Assembly: GCA_016714445.1 (NCBI GenBank)
Contig: JADJNF010000010.1
Span: forward strand, 124,001 to 188,000
DNA: 64,000 nucleotides
Direction: 5' to 3'
Source: Saprospiraceae bacterium
Lineage (GTDB): Bacteria > Bacteroidota > Bacteroidia > Chitinophagales > Saprospiraceae
In this document: positions 1 through 9,531 of the stretch, piece after piece
Position numbering within the stretch: the first letter of the stretch is position 1
Layout: each line of letters begins with the position of its first letter
The notes under the pieces: generated by a model
The model's input: the letters and a program-made list of their open reading frames with translations, nothing else
The model's database searches: none
What the model was told of the DNA's origin: nothing
Position numbers and translations under genes: made by a program

Positions 1-1561
1 TTCGGTTTTGTTGTCGGATAGCCAGGAGTCTGATCAACTAAAGGATCATTTGTCCATATAGCCGGTTCTATTGGCCACCTTATTTCATGAGATTTTGTTG
101 CTTTATCTAAAACTCCATATGGATGATATGCACTTTTGAATACCATAGGGTCACTACCATATTTCATTCTAAGCAGATCATACCATGACTTGCCTTCGTG
201 TACAAATTCCTTGTATCTCTCCGTAAAAATAGCTACTTCATTGTTATCTTTGGTTGTATTCACAAATGGCATGGGGTCAGCATCCGGAGAGTAAGCACGA
301 TCTCTTATCTGCTTTATAAAGATGAAGGATCACTGCCTTCAGCATTTGCAATCTCAGCAAGCATGAGTAATCTATCGGCTTCTCTGTATACTGGCCAATC
401 ATCTGAAAAATAACGTTTATTAGCACTGATCACACCCAGAAATTTAACAAGTGCTGTATTTCTTACAGTAACTGCATATGGCGGATTGCCTGTTTTAGTG
501 ACTTTGTAATAGTCAAAAAAGTAGCATCACGGCGTTTGTCAGCAACATCATAGAGTTTGAAAAGTTCAAAAGTATAAGCATATCTTTGAATGATCTGTTG
601 AGAATTTGATGCAGCGATCATCAAAGGGTCTACCAATAATGGACCGCTCGCCAGAGAATCCTTATAGTGTTGATTGTCAAAATTAAAGGTGGAATAAGTA
701 TAAGCGCCTATATTTTGCATTTCTGATTCGCCTACAAAATTTCTCAATGCAAAAATAATCTCTTTATTGTTTTTTGATTGGATGCAAAAACGCTTGGAAA
801 TGTCGTTTGCAACGCAGTACCTACAACAGATTGCAATGCGTTTTTTGCATCTGCAAGATCTGCATTATTTCCATATACTTTAGCAGACCAAAGAAACACA
901 TCACCTTTCAACATGGCAGTTGCATTAAGGCTCCATTGACTTTTTTCCGTCGGGTTTCCTGCCACTCCAAAAGACTCCATTGATTTTGATATATCTTCTT
1001 TAATTGCGGAAAGCACTTCAGCTTCAGAAGCTCGAGCTTTTCTAAGTGCCACAGGATCGATGTTGCCGTTTAGAGCTTCCGGTTCAAGTCTGATAGGAAC
1101 TCCACCATATGTCCTTAAAAGGTGAAAATAATAATATGCCCTTATGCCATATGCCTGACCTAACAAATATTTCTTTTTGCATCGTTTAAAATGTAATTCC
1201 TTCTACTTTCTGAATAAATAGATTTATCTGAAGAATTGCTCCATAAAATGTCGCCCAGCTTGTTACTCCTGGCGAGTTTTCACTTAATCTTTGCTCAATT
1301 ATTGGAGTTCATTAAGCGATGTGTTTTGTCTGTCTTTATTACTGTAACCACCACCTCTCATCTCTCCAAGCCTTACAAACATAAATTGGTTGTCCTCATT
1401 TGTTTGTGGATACCTACCATAAAGTTATTGACCTGCGCTTCGTTCTGCCAAAAGCTTTCATTACCAAAATAATCTTCCGGAACCAGGTCTAAGCTATCTG
1501 AACAAGACGAAATACCTGCTAGTATTACCAATGTGTATATATAATATTTTAAAGTTTTCAT
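1..1561 (-). pseudogene. SusD/RagB-like outer-membrane nutrient-binding lipoprotein, frameshifted and cut by the window edge
   Basis: The start is the ATG at 1561. It opens with a lipoprotein signal (MKTLKYYIYTLVILAGISSC) followed by DSLDLVPEDYFG and the SFWQNEAQVNNF segment typical of SusD N-termini. Downstream pieces in other frames still read as SusD: AYGIRAYYYFHLLRTYGGVP at about 1150, and a C-terminal stretch with FVHEGKSWYDLLRMKYG and WPIEPAIW near 100-250, running off the left edge. At least four frame changes separate the pieces (about 1370, 1170-1240, 745 and 460). SusD proteins cap the SusC channel and bind glycans or other nutrients at the cell surface. It directly follows susC and would be co-transcribed. 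Either it is decayed or the consensus has indels; the preserved sequence between breaks favours recent damage or sequence error. Confidence 0.85.
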
Positions 1562-1576
1562 TTTCTCTAATATTTT

Positions 1577-4500
1577 AAAAATCTGATTTAAATTAAAAGT
1601 AACGTTGGCACCAAAAATCACCTGTGTAGGTATGATATAAGCACTGTTTTGAGCACCGGTTCTCTCTGGTAAATTAAGCATTTTATGTGTAATATACCCC
1701 AAGTTTTGGCCAGTTACACTCAAATTTAAGGCGGACATTTTAAGTTTTCTGATCAGTGATACAGGTAAACTATAGCTCAAAGTCACTTCTCTGAAGGCCA
1801 AATAATCCGATGGAACGTAAAACATACTCGAAGGCCGGTCAAAGTTTTTAGTATTGAGTTGATCTGCCCAAACGTATCTTGGAAGGGATGCGTTTGGATT
1901 TTCAGGAGTCCAGGTATCTTTTACTAAATCTGTAGGATTAAATTCACCTTGTGCAGATGCCAAGGCCCACATCTGCTGGAAGTCCTGCTGAATATGTCCT
2001 AAGCCAAAATCGAACCTGGTCAAAAGTGTAAGTCCTTTAAAACTAAAAGTAGTATTAAATCCACCTGTCCATCTAGGCAATTGCCTTCCCAATGATACCA
2101 TATCTCTGGTATCAATGGTGTCATTATTATCTATATCTTTCCATTTCATGTCACCAAGTTGTGTTGAGAGCCATCCCCCAGCAAGAGTTAAATTTCTTTC
2201 TGTTATAATTTTAGGACTGGCAACTCTTCTACCGGCAGAACCATTAAACCATACTTGACCCGCAGCCAAATCCGTCTTATTGTAAGATGCTAAATCTTCA
2301 GGAGTTCTTATGATTCCATCACTCACAAATCCAAAGACTTCTCCCCATTCCTGACCTTCTTGAAATCCACTAACCCATATCAACTGCCCAGTTTTAGGAT
2401 CAAACACCTGTTGGCCTCCTTGGCGATTATTTGCATTACCATTGAAAGGCAATTTTAAAACAGTATTTTGTTCCATGCTGCATTGGCTCCTATTTGAATA
2501 TTAAAATCTTTACTTCTCAAGAGCCGATAAGTGGCTTCAAGTTCAACTCCTCTGTTTCTCATACTTCCATTATTCGTACGAATACTGGTGACGCCCTGAG
2601 GATGTCGGTAGAAGCACACTTGCTATTTTATCATCAGTAATTCTATTATAATATACTACTGAAGCATTTAATTTGTTATCAAACAACCCGATTTCTGCTC
2701 CAACTTCTGTTGTATTTGTCTTTTCCCATTTTAGATTTGGATTTGAAACTCCAGTTTGTAAGAAGCCAATTGTACCTGCATATGCAGTTTGAGAACCAAA
2801 TGCCCCTTGCAATTCATATGTTCCAATGCCACCTATGTTACCGTTTCTAACCCCAGCTTCCCCTTAATTTCATATACGACAACCAAGGACTGAAGGATTT
2901 CATAAAATCTTCTTGGTGCATAAGCCATCCCACAGAAAATGCAGGAAATACTCCAAAACGATTATCACCAAGCAAGCGAGAATATCCATCACGTCTGACG
3001 GTGAAAGATGCCAAATATTTACCGGAATAATCATAATTCACCCGACCAAATGAAGACAAAATTCTTTCTCTGGAGTGATAAGAATCTGTTCTCTCTAGTT
3101 TGTTGGGCCACAGTATTTTGCGTCAATTCAAGATCTTGAAAATCATCAGTCGGAGCTAATCTTCCACTGGCTGCCAAACCAGTATTATAAGCATCAAAAT
3201 ACTCCTATCCTGCCATCGCGCCTATATTGTGCTTTTGAGAGAAAGAGCGGCTATAATTGATAATAGCATTATAGGTCTGTCTGGTGGTTCTGTCAAATGA
3301 TGATGATGAACTTCGATCCTGTTCCATCCAGTATTTGGGTTGGTTAAATTTAATATTCCTGTACGGAAATCCTGGTTAAAGCTTTCAAAAATTCCTTCAT
3401 CATACATTAAAATACCATTGACCCTTACATAAAGATCTTTAGAAAAATTTATATTAAAGGCCTGATTTAAAGTGAATTTATCATTTTGGTTTTTTCTTTT
3501 ATATTTATCAATATTATAGATAGGATTACCATCACTTGCATCTCTGCCTAGCAATAATTCCCCATTTTCATTATATCCTCTCATGGTGGGGGGCGCTGAA
3601 AGCATCCTACCCCAATAACCGGTTTCACCATTTTGCAACGATTGATCTCTCCAGGTAGATCTTGCAAATTGGAATCCACTCTCGGATTTTAGCCATGAGT
3701 TTATATTATAATCGCCGTTACAAGTAAAATTGTATCTTTTATAAAAGTCTTTAAGAAGGAATCGCCTTCATCATAATAACCCAAATTTGCGAAATATCTT
3801 CCTTTCTCATTTCCACCACTAAATCCTAAATTATAATCACTAATCGGTGCTGACTGGTTGAGACCAAAGTCACCATAATTAAAATCTTTATAAATTAAAT
3901 CTGCAAAAGAGCCATTTGGGTCGTAGTTACCGGCAGGATTTGTTTTTACGGCATCTTTAGTTGTCTTCCATCCTGGTTTGTTCAAGAGTTCTTTGTTTGT
4001 ATCTGAAAGTCTCATCACACTCCATATACCAGCAGAACTATAATTGCCATCGACAATATTGCCTGTGGCATCTTTTATATAAGTTGCCAGTACCTCTTGG
4101 TCCCAACTGCAGATAACGCAGTATTTGCTGCCACAGTACCTAGGGTACCATTTATCATCGCCTGGACAACACCCATACGAGTCCATTTGATGTACTCTTC
4201 CGCACTTAAGAAGTTGTATGGCACATTTAAATCACTAATACCCCTTCTAACTTTGAAAGTTACAGATGAAGCTCCTGCTTTTCCCCTCTTAGAGGTAACA
4301 AGAATTACTCCATTACTTGCTCGAGCACCGTAAATAGCAGTGGCAGACGCATCTTTCAAAACTTCAATACTTTCGATTTCTTCAGGATTTATATCACTAA
4401 ATGAACGTCTGATCTGCCCATCCATGATGACTAAAGGACTCCCAGTACCATCAAAGTCAGTACCACTATCTCAATACTATATTAGGTAAGGCACCCGGTC

Positions 4501-4977
4501 GGCCTGTTGTGTTGACCACCTAAGACCTGGAATAGTGCCTGCTAATGCTTGAGCAGATTTGACCGAACTCCTGTCTCCAAAAATTTATTGTCCAATTTAG
4601 ATACGGAACCAGTGAGTTTTGATCTCTTTGTTGTTCCGTATCCGACCACTACAATTTCATCAAAAGTGCTTGAAGATTCCTCCAAGTAAAATTTCAAGAT
4701 CTTTAACTAATGTGACAGCAATATTTATTGTTGTATAACCAATCATTGAAATGGAGATCTCCCTATCTGGACTATCTACCTCCAGACTGAATTTGCCGTC
4801 TAAGTCGGTTACAGTACCAATGTCAGTACCTACAACCAAAATATTTACTCCTGGTAAAGTAAAACCGTTACCCGCATCTTTGATGGTTCCATTAATTTTT
4901 ACTTGGGCCATACCCAGATGCCAAGAAAATAACAGAAGAGCATAAATAATAAAATTCCTGATTCCTAAATTTTTCAT
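1577..4977 (-). pseudogene. SusC/RagA-family TonB-linked outer membrane protein, frameshifted
   Basis: The start at 4977 gives a signal peptide ending near GMAQ, then a CarboxypepD_reg-like domain (INGTIKDAGNGFTLPGVNIL, continuing GTVTDLDGKFSLEV). The plug domain follows near 4425-4075 (SIEVLKDASATAIYGARASN), with the SusC-specific plug end. A beta-barrel spans the rest, with late strands at 2476-1600 (GPxR-type TGGFNTTF and VTGQNLGYI). The total span matches the usual 1000-1100 residues. At least six single frame changes interrupt it. Near the end the reading frame runs through into susD; one extra T in the run at about 1578 would restore the expected C-terminal Ile-Phe stop. It imports oligomers with its SusD partner and the TonB complex. 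Expression is probably controlled by the operator at 5018-5030. Confidence 0.88.
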
Positions 4978-5017
4978 TATTCTATGTTTTGAAAATTAAA
5001 AAAATGATTTTATGTAT

Positions 5018-5065
5018 TATGTCATACATAACGCAAATGTAATTGCCAAAAATCAATAATCAAAA
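5018..5065 (-). promoter_or_regulatory. susC promoter with a GntR/FadR-type operator overlapping the start region
   Basis: On the minus strand a Bacteroidota promoter is visible: TTTTG (5065-5061), a 19-bp gap, and TACATTTG (5041-5034, fitting TAnnTTTG). Three bases downstream lies the palindrome TATGTCATACATA (5018-5030), which has the GT-N3-AC core of FadR-subfamily GntR operators. A near-identical site stands in front of the divergent gntR gene at 6359-6371. The position just after the -7 box suggests repression of susCD by the GntR protein. That regulatory link is inferred, not shown. Confidence 0.65.
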
Positions 5066-5099
5066 TTTTATCATAAATATTTTTACAAAATATATTTAA

Positions 5100-6140
5100 T
5101 AAACCCGTTGTGCGATTAAAGCAAAGCATATTTTATTTGATTCAAAGGTTTATCATTACTATGGTTGATAGCTTGAAGTAAAGTAAAAGCAGCAATTTTA
5201 CCCCATATCCTTGTGCACATTCCCAAGAATGTTTTTGCATAATTTCTTTTAATCATGAATTGGTCGGCAAGTTGAGAAAATTGAGTTTCTATACGTTTTC
5301 TGCTTTTTGCAAAAACATAAGGATATTGCTAAAATCGGACTGGTTTCGTCTTTTTGGTGTCTGAAGTTCTATTTTTGATGTGTGAAATAAGTCTACTTTA
5401 TATTCACTTGAAAGGTAGCCTTTATCTCCTAATAGAGTGCAATTATTCAAGCTGGATTGTTTTACATCATCAAGATAATGAATATCGTGTACGCTGGCTT
5501 TGGTAATATCTACAGATTTGTAAACACCTTTTAATGAAGTGATTAGATGTAGTTTATAACCATAGAAATAAGTTTTAGTTATAGCCGAATAGCCTTTGTC
5601 GGGGCTTGTTTCAAAATCTTCTCTCAATACGTTGCTCCTATTTGCTCTTGCAATATTACAAACTGGTAGTGGCATCGAATCAACAATAAAAATATTTTCT
5701 CCTCATTTAGCTGATCAGCTAAATTCTGAGTTAACTGATTGTAAAAGCCAATGAGATTCCTTCGACGCCTATTATAGTTAGAGCGATCGATAAGATTGGG
5801 AAAATCCAATAGATTGGCTCTTTATTTTACCCCAGAAATAGTTTTCTGAATCAATACTCATTGCTTCAGAACACAACGACAGAGCAAGGATTTCACAATC
5901 AGACATCTTTGGCTTTTTTTGGGTAGAATTTAAAATTACCTTCTTCCATTATCAAATCTTTGGCGTTTTTGGTAATTAATTGAAGAAATTTATCGAAATT
6001 TGTCTTTATGTTGTGCATATGTATTTTGTTGTTTGGTAGCTTAAAAATACAACATTTTATTGCATTGCAGTGAATTATGCACAACATATTTTTATATATA
6101 TTAAATTTTAATCCCACTTTTTAATCGCACAACGGGTTTA
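5100..6140 (-). mobile_element. IS982-family insertion sequence
   Basis: Perfect 21-bp terminal inverted repeats bound the element: 5100-5120 begins TAAACCCGTTGTGCGATT and 6120-6140 is its exact complement. The length of about 1.04 kb and the single transposase gene on the minus strand match IS982. If the ends are taken as AAACCC, both flanks show AAT, a possible 3-bp target duplication, but the flanks are so AT-rich that this is weak. The element lies about 120 bp upstream of the susC start, between the susC and gntR promoters. Confidence 0.88.
5116..6018 (-). pseudogene. IS982 transposase, frameshifted
   Basis: The start at 6018 (MHNIKTNFDKFLQLI) and the stop at 5116-5118 give about 300 codons, the normal IS982 transposase length. 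Recognisable parts are KDVSDCEILALSLCSEA, YNRRRRNL, the family-typical DSMPLPVCNIARANRS segment, YGYKLHLITS, LLGDKGYLSS with the catalytic-region Asp, and the C-terminal KRIETQFSQLADQFMIKRNY. These lie in different frames, so at least three or four single-base shifts are present (about 5815, 5700 and 5320). The shift at 5700 is one A missing from a run. As written it cannot give an active transposase. DDE transposases of this family cut and paste the element between its inverted repeats. Confidence 0.85.
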
Positions 6141-6345
6141 ATAATTTTTTCAGTTGTCACTTAATTATCCACCATTAGTATAGTCAGAAATGATAAAGTT
6201 GAAGAATAATATTTGCCCTTTTACAACAATAAAAATTTTGCCTAATTATTACATTATTACTACGTGCATAAATGTTTATATATAAATGATTTTATTTTTA
6301 TATTGTCCCAGTTCAATAAGATAATGATTAACTGAAAAAAATGAT

Positions 6346-6371
6346 TAATTTTGTGCATTATGTCGTACATA
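6346..6371 (+). promoter_or_regulatory. gntR -7 box and GntR-type operator
   Basis: TAATTTTG at 6346-6353 fits the Bacteroidota -7 box. Five bases later the palindrome TATGTCGTACATA (6359-6371) matches the susC operator at 12 of 13 positions. The preceding A-rich stretch and ATGATT (6335-6345) also resemble the sequence beside the susC operator in the same left-to-right order. No clear -33 TTTG was found. Autoregulation of the GntR gene is inferred. Confidence 0.6.
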
Positions 6372-6431
6372 TAAAACTCAATCGTCATTTTTATTTTAAA
6401 AAATAATCCTATAAGTTAACTTTGTTGTTTT

Positions 6432-7130
6432 ATGATGGAAAAATTAAGATCTTTTTCAACACTCTCTGCGATAGATAATAGCAGCATGGTGGACAAAGTA
6501 GAATTGAGTCTATTGGATTTTTTTATTAATAAGCAGTTGAAAGTAGGAGATTCAATACCCAAAGAACTTGAATTAGCTGATCTTATGGGCGTCAGCCGTA
6601 CAGTGATTCGAGAATCCCTTAACAGACTACGAACGATGGGATTGATTGAAACAAAAAAGAAAAAAGGTACAGTGATAAAAAGTCCGGACATCACTTTGAT
6701 ACTTCAAAAATCCATTATTCCTCACATATTAGACCATAGTACATTACGCGATATCTTTGAACTGAGATTAGCATTGGAAGTTGGCATGGCAGACTTTGTG
6801 GTCAGCAAGGCGACCAATGAAGACATATTAGAATTACTTGAAATTGTTAAAGATGAAGAAAGTCAATCAGCCAATGCGCTTTTTGACATAGATTATGAAA
6901 TAAAATTCCATGGAAAACTCTACGAAATTACCGCTAATGACACACTTAGAGAATTTCAAAAGCTTCTATTACCAGTCTATAATTATATTTATTCCAGTGG
7001 TTTGCTCAATCTACCTACTGCACAGAAAAAATTTACCTCCCATAAACAACTGGTAGAATTACTTCAAACCCGGGACGCAGAACAATTCAGGGTGGGTATG
7101 AGACACCATCTCGAAAACCATTTTTTATAG
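6432..7130 (+). CDS. GntR-family transcriptional regulator, FadR subfamily (FCD domain)
   Basis: This 232-residue protein has an N-terminal winged helix-turn-helix at about residues 20-85 (PKELELADLMGVSRTVIRES, then LNRLRTMGLIETKKKKGTVI). An all-helical FCD effector domain occupies residues about 100-230. FCD domains usually bind a metal with Asp and three His; candidate residues here include the His in IKFHGKLYEI, SHKQLVELL and MRHHLENHF. Two adjacent ATG codons open the gene and either could start it. It is divergent from susCD across the IS982 copy. Its own promoter and that of susC carry matching GT-N3-AC palindromes, so it probably senses a sugar acid or similar ligand and represses both. 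The ligand cannot be told from the sequence. Confidence 0.88.
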   Translation: MMEKLRSFSTLSAIDNSSMVDKVELSLLDFFINKQLKVGDSIPKELELADLMGVSRTVIRESLNRLRTMGLIETKKKKGTVIKSPDITLILQKSIIPHILDHSTLRDIFELRLALEVGMADFVVSKATNEDILELLEIVKDEESQSANALFDIDYEIKFHGKLYEITANDTLREFQKLLLPVYNYIYSSGLLNLPTAQKKFTSHKQLVELLQTRDAEQFRVGMRHHLENHFL

Positions 7131-7640
7131 AATTCTATTGAATACTTCTAATTAAAACTCATTGTTTTATACTCTCCCATTTTATCCTGAGTAAATAAAG
7201 TTGTTTCTAATTCTGTGTGTAATTCAGGTAATCCAATTGAGTGTATATTTCAAATTCTTAAAGAGTTACCGAAGGCTCACAGGTCTAGATTTCAATAGAA
7301 AAATGTTTTATTCCAACAGAATCATAACAAAAAACATTCCGCTTAAACCATTCCTACCATCCCCTGCAAAGTACCATGATATCCATGTATTATATTCCAT
7401 GCCCTTAGTGCACTTCATCATTTAATCAGACTTCTTTCTTGTCGACAGGAATTGAAATTACAAATTCAACACACAACAAGTTATTGGTAAAAGCACTATT
7501 ATTGGAATTAATTGATACTGCAGGAAATATAATTTCTTTGGCTTCCTTTATGGGGAAACATTCGCTAATTGATTTTTAGGCAAGTTGATGGACCTTTTAA
7601 AGCAGAAAACCCAAATTTAATAAATGCGTAAGATAAGTAG
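7131..7640. other. Intergenic stretch with no recognisable gene
   Basis: AT-rich sequence downstream of gntR. The plus-strand frame at 7201-7425 shows no domain, no homology I recognise and no promoter. Nothing else was seen. Confidence 0.5.
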
Positions 7641-8430
7641 AAAGATAAAGGGTTTGAAGTGCTAGGCATTTCACTTGATAATACTATACCCATGCTTTTC
7701 AGCACAGCTCTTTTGCCTACACACAATGCTATGCTTCACATACTGCGGCTACGCCTTCCTTATTTGTCGGGTGCTTGCTACATTGCATTTCGCTACGTTC
7801 ACCCTTTTGCAGGTAAAGCGGCATACTGTCTCAGCCATAGACCATCCTGACTCTCCCACTGTCTCTGCTCATATCGTACAGCTGTACAGAGTGTGCCTAA
7901 CTTTTATCCCACCCAAATACACACAGTCCAGCTGTCCGCTATCTCCGGCTCAACACTTCAGTGGCAGAGACGCAGTTACAGAGTATAAGCCATATAGCCC
8001 AGTACCGTAGCTTGCAGCTACTATATGCCACATATCTCCACCTTGCAGGTAGTATATAATGTCATATTTCTGGTCATTATGGCTCATATACTCTGTAGTA
8101 CTGTGCTCCGGGATGGCGGCTATGGCTGGCAGTATTTCCGGTGCTTCCTGTGCCTGATACAGAGTGCCCATTCCGCAAGCTGCATGAGCACCATGCATCA
8201 TTCACCGCACCTCCTTTTATTTGTTTTGGGGCAGCCATGCAGGGGCATATGGTACGTACAGCCATGCTTCGTCCCTCACATTACTCCTGTACGCACCATC
8301 TGCCCCGCTGCCCCTGGTGAATTCTTACTTAGTTTTACCACCTCTGGTGGTATGTTTTTTAGTTGCAATTTCAAGGCTCAAGGCTGTTATACCTGCCTGC
8401 CCGTGTTCGTACCTCAATAGCTGAAAGCCC
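7640..8430. other. GC-richer, hairpin-rich region of unknown nature
   Basis: Base composition rises sharply relative to both flanks. Several inverted repeats are present. Long imperfect arms at 8228-8261 and 8287-8314 pair GGGGCA...GGTACGTACAG with CTGTACGCACC...TGCCCC. A palindrome TACCACCTCTGGTGGTA lies at 8337-8353, and GTAGCTTGCAGCTAC sits near 8006-8020. The open plus-strand frames are rich in Cys, His and Pro and look non-coding. One minus-strand frame (7950-8201) could be a small gene. Possible identities are a structured RNA, a mobile-element end, or a decayed gene with an unusual codon bias. I do not recognise it. Confidence 0.45.
7950..8201 (-). CDS. Possible small hypothetical protein in the hairpin-rich region
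   Basis: This 83-residue frame starts ATGATG at 8201 and is preceded by a strong Shine-Dalgarno-like AAAAGGAGGTG. That is unusual in Bacteroidota, which mostly do not use one. The C-terminal half (NDQKYDIIYYLQGGDMWHIV, then AASYGTGLYGLY) looks protein-like, while the N-terminal part is Ala/His-rich. Codons are G/C-ending, unlike the neighbours, suggesting transfer or a structured RNA read by chance. The long hairpin at 8228-8314 lies just upstream in its leader. No family is recognised. Confidence 0.35.
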   Translation of the reverse strand: MMHGAHAACGMGTLYQAQEAPEILPAIAAIPEHSTTEYMSHNDQKYDIIYYLQGGDMWHIVAASYGTGLYGLYSVTASLPLKC

Positions 8431-8983
8431 TAGCTTAAAGGCATCGGAGAAAAATAGCTTCTTATTTTTACCGACCCCTAGTTGTAAGTTTGTTATTGCA
8501 ATTTAGAAGCTTAAGGCAGTTTTATTTGAAATGTATATTGATAAGTAATGCCAATTTAAACTATACATTGATATAACGTTTTGTAATAAGTTTTACAAAA
8601 TATATCATTGTAATAAATATTACTTATTTAATTTGCAAATCGGCATGAAACTTGGAATATATTTTAAATCTTTTTATATAAGTTGTGAATCAATATTATG
8701 CGTAATGATAAATTATAATTAGTTTTGCAAAGTATCAAGTTATGACCGAATTAACCATAAACAATTTACAGGACAATGAAATATCATACCAAAGAACTTC
8801 ACTCCAATACCAATATATTTTTATTTTTTCCCACCGCACATTTTTTAAAACCAATTTTAGACAGCTGCACAAATGGCAAATTTGCTTTTGCCCTGACACA
8901 CAAAGTCGACCCTTCGCAAAGCCAAAAGAGCCATTTTTTACGATCGCACCGACAGAACAAATAAATTCAATAAACTTGTTGCT
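8431..8983. other. Intergenic region upstream of the Hsp70 operon
   Basis: AT-rich DNA that probably holds the promoter of the plus-strand operon starting at 8984. The frame at 8742-8987 overlaps the next start and shows no protein features. No certain promoter could be assigned. Confidence 0.4.
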
Positions 8984-9526
8984 ATGAAAAAACTATTCTT
9001 CTTAACATTATTATTACTTACAGCATCAATTGGTTTCAGCCAATCATACTTGGGTTGGGTGACTAAACAAGTTAATTTCCGTGATGGGCCCGGTACAGAT
9101 TACGGTGTAATATCATCGCTTAAACAGGGTACACAAATTTTCATCGTATCACTTGAAACAGAAAATGATTTCTATAACATCATTGACATTGCAGCCGACA
9201 AAGAAGGTTATATACATAAATCTTTTGTAAGAATAGGTGAGATTGTAGAAAACAATGAAAGGGGTATGTTTACTCCAAGTGGTAAAACTTCCACTTACAA
9301 TCCAGAAATTGAAATATTCAACAATACTTCATTGATACTTACTTTGAAACTGAATAGTGAAACTTATACTTTCTCACCAAAGCAAAAAAGAACAATTACA
9401 CTTAGTCCAGGAGCATGTAAGTACCGTGCATCAGCTCCAGGAGTAATTCCAAATATCGGAACTGAATATATGGAGAGTAATATGGGCTACACTTGGCAAT
9501 TTTATATCGTAACCGAAAGAAAATAA
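8984..9526 (+). CDS. Secreted or periplasmic SH3b-domain protein
   Basis: A 180-residue protein with a clean signal peptide (MKKLFFLTLLLLTASIGFSQ). A bacterial SH3 domain covers about residues 22-85: GWVTKQVNFRDGPGTDYGVI has the NFRDGPG core, followed by SLKQGTQIFIV and EGYIHKSFV. A C-terminal beta-rich domain of about 85 residues follows (IEIFNNTSLILTLKLN, then YTFSPKQKRTITLSPG). SH3b domains usually bind peptidoglycan or peptide ligands. It is the first gene of a plus-strand run ending at 15158, with only 5 bp to the next start, so it belongs to the Hsp70-TerB operon, presumably as its envelope-side component. Confidence 0.75.
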   Translation: MKKLFFLTLLLLTASIGFSQSYLGWVTKQVNFRDGPGTDYGVISSLKQGTQIFIVSLETENDFYNIIDIAADKEGYIHKSFVRIGEIVENNERGMFTPSGKTSTYNPEIEIFNNTSLILTLKLNSETYTFSPKQKRTITLSPGACKYRASAPGVIPNIGTEYMESNMGYTWQFYIVTERK

Positions 9527-9531
9527 TAGCT

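Noticed and set aside
8077..8265. Second minus-strand frame overlapping 7950-8201
   Set aside because: Runs through the ribosome-site-like sequence and the hairpin, and has low-complexity content; the other frame is the better candidate.
7659..8424. Overlapping plus-strand frames in the hairpin-rich region
   Set aside because: Compositions rich in Cys, His, Pro and Ser with no domain, no start context and heavy mutual overlap; they follow from the high GC of the stretch.
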